Assembly: GCA_042862465.1 (NCBI GenBank) | Contig: JASTVH010000001.1 | Coordinates: 310,001 to 374,000 of the forward strand | Source: JASTVH01 sp042862465 | GTDB taxonomy: Bacteria > Pseudomonadota > Gammaproteobacteria > Pseudomonadales > Oleiphilaceae | Length of the DNA stretch: 64,000 nt | Reading direction: 5' to 3' | Part shown: positions 58,933-64,000 of the stretch, in pieces | Numbering within the stretch: the first letter of the stretch is position 1 | Layout: each line of letters starts with the position of its first letter | Position numbers and translations under genes: made by a program | Notes under the pieces: generated by a model | Told to the model about the DNA's origin: nothing | Seen by the model: only the letters and a program-made list of their open reading frames with translations | Databases searched by the model: none

Positions 58933-61900
58933 ATGAAAGTACGCAAGCTTGCGGTTGCTCTAGCGCTGGCGGGGGGCCTCGGGTCCAGTCTTGCTCAAGC
59001 CCTGGGTCTTGGGGAAGCCCAACTCAAATCCAATCTCAATGAACCCCTGCAGGCGGAAATCGAGCTCGTAAGCCCGGGCGACCTGACTCGCGATGAAATT
59101 ATCGCCAGCCTGGCTTCCCGGGAGGCCTTCAGTCAGGCCGGTCTCGACCGTGCCTATTACCTCAACTCCGTTGATTTCAGCGTGGTTCGCACCGACCAGG
59201 GCAAACTGGCGATTCGGCTGACTTCCGACAAGCCACTGCGGGAGCCCTACATCAGCTTTCTGATGGAAGTGGCCTGGCCCAGCGGTCGTTTGATGCGTGA
59301 ATATTCCTTCCTGGTGGATCCGCCCACTTATAGTGAAGAGCCGGCTCAGCCGGTTTCGGCGCCGACCGCCAGCCAGCAGCCGAGCACCACTCAGGCACGG
59401 CAGCCCGAGCCCCAGCCGCAACAACGGTCAACTGCCGGAACGCAGACGCGGGGTGAATACGGTCCGACCCGTGCCAGCGATACCCTCTGGAGTATCGCGG
59501 AGCAAGTACGTCCCAACCAGAGCGTCTCCACTCAGCAGGTGATGCTGGCGCTGCAGGATCTGAATCCAGACGCCTTTATTGGCAACAATATCAACCGGCT
59601 CAAGCGTGGCCAGGTCCTGCGTACGCCGACGCTGGATGATGTTCAGCGTCGCACGGCGCGTGAAGCCATCCAGCAGGTGGTGGCGCAGAATCGTCGCTTC
59701 AAGTCAGCTACCCAGCAGACGGCAGTTGACGCTACCCAGCGCAAGTCCCAGCAGGCACCTTCCACCTCCGGTGCGGCTCAGGGTGACGAGCTGAAACTGG
59801 TCGTCGATGAAACCGGTAAGAAATCCACCGAAGGCACTCATGGCGGTGGCATCGGCGGCACTGGTGAGGGTGAGGTATCCCCCGACGTGGCAGTGGCCAT
59901 GGAGCAGGTGGACAAGGTTGAACGGGAGAATGAGGACCTGCAAAACCAGGTTCAGGATCTCGAAGAACAGCTCAATACACTGCAGCAGTTGATGAAGCTG
60001 AAAGACGATCAGCTGGCCCAGCTGCAGCAGCAGATGAAGCAGGAAGGTATTAAGCCTGAAACCCAGGGACAGCCCGGATCAGAGGGCGCTGGCGGTGAAG
60101 CGACTGCCGAGGCGCCGGAACAAACGGCTGCTGCTGAAGCGCAGGCCCCGGCGGAATCACAAGGCGAGCCCACAGTGGATCAGGCAGCCGGTGAGACGGC
60201 TGCGGAAGCTGAAAGCATGGCTCAGGAGGGTGAGGCAGCCGCACCGGAGCAGCCCGCGCAGGAAGAGGCCGCAGCGACAGAGCAGCCGGCCGCGCAACAA
60301 CCGGCAGAGACTGAGCAGCAAGCCCAGGCTGAGCCGGAAACGGCGATGACGCAACCGGCGGAAACCCAACCTGAGGTACAAACCGAGCCTGAGCAGCCAA
60401 AAGAGGAAACCTTTACCACGCGTAGTTTCTTCGATCAGTTGGTCAGCAACCCGATGTATCAGATCGGGGCGGGAGGCGTCGGTATCGGCATTCTGGCCTT
60501 CCTGTGGTGGTTGGCCCGTCGCAATGCGGCTCGCGAAAAGAGTTTCTACGAGCAGCTTCAGAGCGAAGAAGAAGGACTGGATACCGATTCTTCTCTGGCT
60601 GCGGGAAGCTTTGACACTGAAGCCGATACCGCTGAACTCGCGGAAGAAGAGAAGGTTGAAAGTGAAGGCGAAGGTGAGGATGTCATTGGCGAGGCCGATG
60701 TCTATCTCGCATACGGCCGCCTTGATCAGGCTGCACAGGTTCTGGAGGAAGCCATCTCCAAGGAACCCAGCCGTAGTGACTTGCGCCTGAAGCTCCTGGA
60801 AGTCTACGCCGAGCACGGTGACAAGGACTCCTTTGAGAAGCAGGTTGGCGAAGTGAAGGCGCTGGGGGATGAGGAAGCTCTGAACCAGGCCATGCAATTG
60901 CGCGAAAAGCTGGCCGAAGCGGATCAGATGCCCAGCATCGACGATCTGGAATCCCAACTGAAGGCCGACGTACAGCGTGGCGGCGGCGAGGACGAGTTCG
61001 GTCTCGGCGGCGACAGCCTGGCCGAGGAAGAGCGTCCCTCCGAAGCGGATAAGCTGGAAGAAGCGGCACCGGAAGAGGAAGATCTCAGCCTGGAATGGGA
61101 TCTCAGTGAGGAAGCTGCGGGCACAGTCGAAGAAGCCGAAGACAAGGCTGATGAGGCGGCCGAACAGGTCGAGGAGCCGGAGAAGGAAGAAGATCATGGC
61201 ATGATCAACTTCGACACTGCGGATCTTGGGCTTGAGGAAGAAACGTCAGAAGAAGAGCCAGTGGCAGAAGCCGGCGAGACAGAAGGCGAGAAAGAGGAGG
61301 AGGCCTTCGACTTCTCGCTGGACACCGAGGACCTGGAAGAAACCACTTCCGAAGACGTGCTGTCTGACGAAGAACTCGATTCCCTGGATCTGGAATCCGA
61401 GTTCGATGCCGGAGAAGGTGAGCTGCCCGAAGAGGAAGAGGACTTCTCGTTTGACGACCTGGATTTCGAGGAAACCGTCTCGGAGAAGGCCGAAGAACCT
61501 GAAGCGGAAGAGCCCGAAACCGGATTGGCCGAAGAGGAAGCCCCGAAGAGCGATGAGGCACCGGATATCGAAGCGGAGCTTGAGGAATCGCTGGAAACAC
61601 CCGAAGAGGAAGGTGGGGACTTTGATGACTCCTTCCTGGAAGAACTGGATGCTGAGCTCGACAAGGTCACCGAAGAAGGTGAAGAGGACATCACAGAGGA
61701 AAAGGCCTCTGGCGATGAGCTGGACGATCTGGAACTGGACGTGTCCGACGATGATCTGGCTCTGATCGAAGAAGTGGCAGGAGACGAGGAAACCGAAGGG
61801 CTTGAGCCACCGTCCCTGGAGGAAGAGTCGGCCGAGGAAGGCGCCGCTGAGGAATCAGACGAGTCCGAAGCACTCGGGCTGGCGGATGAAGAACCGCTGC

Positions 61901-62352
61901 TGGACATGGATCTGGATGAGCCGGAAACGGCGACTGAAGGCGAGCCGGCGGAACCACTCGAAGAGTTGGGCGAAACCGAGACACCTGAGGAAACTCCTGA
62001 AGAGGCCATCGACAGTCTGGCCGAAGAGCCGGAAGAGGTAGTCGACGAGACTCAGGCTGAAGTGGAAGAGCCGGATCTCGAATCGGAGTTTGACGACAGC
62101 ATTCTGGAAGAGGCCAGCGAGGCGTCAGCGGAAACCGAGTCGGTTGAAACGCCGGACACCGATCTGGGCGAGGATGAAGACTTCGACTTCCTCGCAGGTA
62201 CCGATGAGGCAGCGACCAAACTGGATCTGGCCCGGGCCTACATCGAAATGGGCGATTCCGACGGTGCACGCGATATTCTGGAGGAAGTCGCTCTGGAAGG
62301 CAGCGATGAACAAAAGCAGGAAGCCCAAACCCTGCTCAAAAAACTCTCCTAA
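58933..62352 (+). CDS. fimV: FimV polar hub protein
   Basis: 1139 aa, ATG after GGAAAAAG. The N-terminus is a signal peptide (MKVRKLAVALALAGGLGSSLAQA) and the FimV domain (ALGLGEAQLKSNLNEPLQAEIELVSPGDL). A LysM-like peptidoglycan-binding domain follows at about 175-235 (ASDTLWSIAEQVRPN ... INRLKRGQVLRTP), a coiled coil at about 322-372, an Ala/Glu/Gln-rich linker, one membrane helix at about 508-530 (GAGGVGIGILAFLWWLA) and TPR-type repeats (DVYLAYGRLDQAAQVLEEAI). The cytoplasmic part from about 680 to 1090 is very acidic. It ends in the conserved C-terminal TPR (TKLDLARAYIEMGDSDGARDILEEV). FimV organises type IV pilus and other polar machines. pilZ of the same process lies 12 kb upstream. Confidence 0.95.
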   Translation: MKVRKLAVALALAGGLGSSLAQALGLGEAQLKSNLNEPLQAEIELVSPGDLTRDEIIASLASREAFSQAGLDRAYYLNSVDFSVVRTDQGKLAIRLTSDKPLREPYISFLMEVAWPSGRLMREYSFLVDPPTYSEEPAQPVSAPTASQQPSTTQARQPEPQPQQRSTAGTQTRGEYGPTRASDTLWSIAEQVRPNQSVSTQQVMLALQDLNPDAFIGNNINRLKRGQVLRTPTLDDVQRRTAREAIQQVVAQNRRFKSATQQTAVDATQRKSQQAPSTSGAAQGDELKLVVDETGKKSTEGTHGGGIGGTGEGEVSPDVAVAMEQVDKVERENEDLQNQVQDLEEQLNTLQQLMKLKDDQLAQLQQQMKQEGIKPETQGQPGSEGAGGEATAEAPEQTAAAEAQAPAESQGEPTVDQAAGETAAEAESMAQEGEAAAPEQPAQEEAAATEQPAAQQPAETEQQAQAEPETAMTQPAETQPEVQTEPEQPKEETFTTRSFFDQLVSNPMYQIGAGGVGIGILAFLWWLARRNAAREKSFYEQLQSEEEGLDTDSSLAAGSFDTEADTAELAEEEKVESEGEGEDVIGEADVYLAYGRLDQAAQVLEEAISKEPSRSDLRLKLLEVYAEHGDKDSFEKQVGEVKALGDEEALNQAMQLREKLAEADQMPSIDDLESQLKADVQRGGGEDEFGLGGDSLAEEERPSEADKLEEAAPEEEDLSLEWDLSEEAAGTVEEAEDKADEAAEQVEEPEKEEDHGMINFDTADLGLEEETSEEEPVAEAGETEGEKEEEAFDFSLDTEDLEETTSEDVLSDEELDSLDLESEFDAGEGELPEEEEDFSFDDLDFEETVSEKAEEPEAEEPETGLAEEEAPKSDEAPDIEAELEESLETPEEEGGDFDDSFLEELDAELDKVTEEGEEDITEEKASGDELDDLELDVSDDDLALIEEVAGDEETEGLEPPSLEEESAEEGAAEESDESEALGLADEEPLLDMDLDEPETATEGEPAEPLEELGETETPEETPEEAIDSLAEEPEEVVDETQAEVEEPDLESEFDDSILEEASEASAETESVETPDTDLGEDEDFDFLAGTDEAATKLDLARAYIEMGDSDGARDILEEVALEGSDEQKQEAQTLLKKLS

Positions 62353-62357
62353 AACGG

Positions 62358-62388
62358 TATAATGCCCCGACTTACTCCAATGTCGGGG
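62358..62388 (+). promoter_or_regulatory. candidate -10 box and leader hairpin of truA-trpF-trpB
   Basis: TATAAT (62358-62363) lies 35 bp before truA, directly after the fimV stop. The -35 is poor. Downstream, CCCCGAC (62365-62371) and GTCGGGG (62382-62388) form a 7-bp hairpin without a T-run that would be at the very 5' end of the transcript. Confidence 0.45.
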
Positions 62389-62398
62389 CCGTTCACCG

Positions 62399-63259
62399 TT
62401 GCTAGAAACACCACCTACATTAACGACCAGTCTCGAAATCGGGGCTGGTCGTGTCGTTTTGGTCATCGAATACGATGGCACTCGCTTCAAGGGCTGGCAG
62501 GATCAGCACAAGCCCAAGGTCCGCACTGTGCAGGGCCAACTCCAGCAGGCCGTGGAAAAAGTGGCGAATCAGGAAGTGGAACTGGTTTGTGCGGGCCGCA
62601 CGGATGCCGGTGTACACGCCAGCTACCAGGTCGTTCATTTCGACGCTGAGGTGACAAGGCCGCTGCGTTCATGGATACTGGGAATCAATACGGCCCTTCC
62701 GGACGACATCACGGTCCATTGGGCAGGTAACGCCCCTGCAGACTTTCATGCCCGTTTCAGTGCTACGGCGAGGCGTTATCGCTACGTGATCTTCAATCAT
62801 ATCGTGCGCCCGGCGCTCTATCGCTTCAATGTCACTTGGCATCATCCACCTCTGGATGCCGCACTTATGCACGAAGCCGCCCAATGCCTGGTAGGGGAGC
62901 ATGATTTTTCGGCCTTTCGTGCCGCCGGTTGCCAGTCGCGGTCGCCGTTTCGCTATCTGTCACGTATTGATGTACTCCGTGAAGGCCCTTTCGTGGTGAT
63001 CGATGTCGAAGCCAATGCCTTTCTTCACCACATGGTTCGGAACATTGCCGGATCGCTGATGGCCATCGGTTCCGGCAAAGAGCCGGTGGAATGGCTGGAG
63101 CACGCCCTGCAATCCCGGGATCGCCGTGTCGCGGGTATTACCGCACCGGCTGCCGGTCTTTATCTGGTTGATGTACGCTATCCCGAAGAGAAGTCAGTTC
63201 CCAGGCCTCAGGTCGGGCCCCTGATGCTGACGGGCTGGCCGACCTTGCAGGCCGATTGA
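62399..63259 (+). CDS. truA: tRNA pseudouridine(38-40) synthase TruA
   Basis: 286 aa from TTG 62399 (weak start; a later TTG at 62459 would give a shorter N-terminus). RVVLVIEYDGTRFKGWQDQ is the TruA start; the catalytic Asp is in CAGRTDAGVHASYQVVHF, and FHARFSATARRYRYVIFN and NAFLHHMVRNIAGSLMAIG are also typical. Modifies uridines 38-40 in the anticodon arm of tRNA. Follows fimV by 46 bp and precedes trpF, as in Pseudomonas. Confidence 0.94.
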   Translation: MLETPPTLTTSLEIGAGRVVLVIEYDGTRFKGWQDQHKPKVRTVQGQLQQAVEKVANQEVELVCAGRTDAGVHASYQVVHFDAEVTRPLRSWILGINTALPDDITVHWAGNAPADFHARFSATARRYRYVIFNHIVRPALYRFNVTWHHPPLDAALMHEAAQCLVGEHDFSAFRAAGCQSRSPFRYLSRIDVLREGPFVVIDVEANAFLHHMVRNIAGSLMAIGSGKEPVEWLEHALQSRDRRVAGITAPAAGLYLVDVRYPEEKSVPRPQVGPLMLTGWPTLQAD

Positions 63260-63294
63260 GCAAAGCTGACAGCAGGAACAAACCCAAATTGCCC

Positions 63295-63921
63295 ATGACA
63301 CGTATCAAGATTTGCGGAATCACAAAGCCGGAGGACGGCGCGTTCGCCGCCAGGGCCGGTGCCGAGGCGGTGGGCGTGGTGTTCTATCCGCCCAGCCCAC
63401 GCGCGGTCACATTAGAGCAGGCCAGGGCGGTCAGTGATGCGCTGCCGCCGTTTACATCGCTGGTGGCTTTGTTCGTGAATCCTTCCGTGGCTGAAGTGGA
63501 ACAGGCGCTGAAAACTCTTCCCATCAGCCTGTTGCAGTTCCATGGCGATGAAAGCCCGGCCTTCTGCGAACAGTTTGACCGGCCGTATATGAAGGCGGTC
63601 AGGGTTCGTGGTCCTGATACGGTGACCTCAGCTTTCGACCACTATGACGGGGCCAATGGCCTGCTGCTCGATGCCTACGTGAAGGACCAGTACGGCGGCA
63701 CCGGGCAGCCGTTCAACTGGGACTGGATTCCGCGGGAGAGGCCCTTGCCGGTCGTGTTGGCCGGTGGTTTGACATCTGATAACGTAGCGGGCGCGGTGCG
63801 GGCCGTGCGTCCTTGGGCCGTCGACGTGAGTGGTGGCGTTGAGGCCAGCAAGGGAATCAAGGACCCGGACAAGATCCGCCAATTCATCAATGAGGTGCGC
63901 AGTGTCGTTGAAACTGACTGA
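63295..63921 (+). CDS. trpF: phosphoribosylanthranilate isomerase
   Basis: 208 aa from ATG 63295 (MTRIKICGITKPEDGAFAARAGAEAVGVVFYPPSPRAV), the family start; a TTG at 63256 overlapping the truA stop is an alternative start that would allow coupling and add 13 residues. The active-site Cys is in KICGIT and an Asp in LLLDAYVKDQYGGTGQPFNWD; VLAGGLTSDNVAGAVRAV binds phosphate. Third step of tryptophan synthesis after anthranilate. The next gene, trpB, starts before its stop. Confidence 0.95.
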   Translation: MTRIKICGITKPEDGAFAARAGAEAVGVVFYPPSPRAVTLEQARAVSDALPPFTSLVALFVNPSVAEVEQALKTLPISLLQFHGDESPAFCEQFDRPYMKAVRVRGPDTVTSAFDHYDGANGLLLDAYVKDQYGGTGQPFNWDWIPRERPLPVVLAGGLTSDNVAGAVRAVRPWAVDVSGGVEASKGIKDPDKIRQFINEVRSVVETD

Positions 63922-64000
63922 AGATATGCTGAAAGGGTTGCCGGATGCGCGAGGCCATTTCGGCAATTACGGGGGGCGATTCGTCTCTGAAACCCTGTTC
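63902..64000 (+). CDS. trpB: tryptophan synthase beta subunit, 3' end outside window
   Basis: Only 33 codons are visible: MSLKLTEDMLKGLPDARGHF and then GNYGGRFVSETLF, the well-known TrpB start with the GxFGxYGGRFVSETL block. The GTG start at 63902 has GAGG 7 nt before it and overlaps trpF by 20 bp, so the genes are translationally coupled; ATG 63926 is an alternative. The rest, including the PLP lysine, is beyond the right edge. Confidence 0.93.
   Translation, partial: MSLKLTEDMLKGLPDARGHFGNYGGRFVSETLF

Noticed and set aside
61194..62009. Ser-rich minus-strand frame over the acidic part of fimV
   Set aside because: The Ser richness is the antisense of GAA/GAG/GAC codons in the acidic tract.

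Overview
The window is chromosomal DNA of a GC-rich gammaproteobacterium of the Marinobacter/Pseudomonas kind. Gene orders support this: lysR-leuC-leuD-leuB-asd-fimV-truA-trpF-trpB and holB-pilZ match the order I recall from Pseudomonas. An APS-type cysH beside cysB, thrH, a PilZ without c-di-GMP residues and several acyl-CoA genes also fit. The closest genus (Marinobacter or a relative) is inference from gene content. I saw no rRNA, tRNA, CRISPR array, prophage or intact insertion sequence.

Layout. (1) 1-10.1 kb: the end of a VWA protein, then a tight nine-gene operon. It encodes secreted coiled-coil and TPR proteins, a TPR lipoprotein, a TolQ/ExbB channel protein, two TolR/ExbD proteins and a TonB-like protein with an AgmX/PglI-type C-terminus. 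This resembles the core of the Myxococcus Agl-Glt envelope motor and is the most system-like unknown here. (2) 10.2-20.6 kb: acyl and lipid genes (MaoC-like protein, lysophospholipase-like hydrolase, FadD, KAS III-like synthase, hotdog thioesterase, MlaA) around hrpA. (3) 20.6-29.3 kb: an AT-rich TPR-sulfotransferase gene that looks transferred, a DUF3336 patatin, gspAB and dinG. (4) 29.5-37.4 kb: a large MalT-type LuxR regulator, a sulfur-metabolism group (tauE-like, cysB, cysH), thrH and pabB. (5) 37.7-41.8 kb: four secreted proteins of unknown role, including two DUF6160 (FilA-like) proteins, one with codon use of a very highly expressed gene; a gene remnant lies among them. (6) 41.9-52.8 kb: DUF58-tgpA-holB-pilZ, hydrolase, DUF4892 protein, patatin, prmB-aroC-MFS. 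(7) 53.0-64.0 kb: leucine biosynthesis, asd, fimV and truA-trpF-trpB, cut by the right edge.

How the genes fit together. The ExbB/ExbD/TonB-like proteins would use ion flow to drive a trans-envelope complex built from the secreted TPR proteins. pilZ and fimV serve type IV pili and polarity, and gspAB serves secretin assembly through peptidoglycan, so envelope machines are a recurring theme. cysB, cysH and the TauE-like exporter form a sulfur-assimilation group. leuCDB, asd and trpFB are amino-acid biosynthesis.

Non-coding structure worth attention: a 19-bp perfect inverted repeat before mlaA, a roughly 106-bp clover-leaf element (52849-52954) between convergent genes, and two different inverted repeats between leuD and leuB. 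Coordinates of short sites were counted by hand and may be off by one or two bases.
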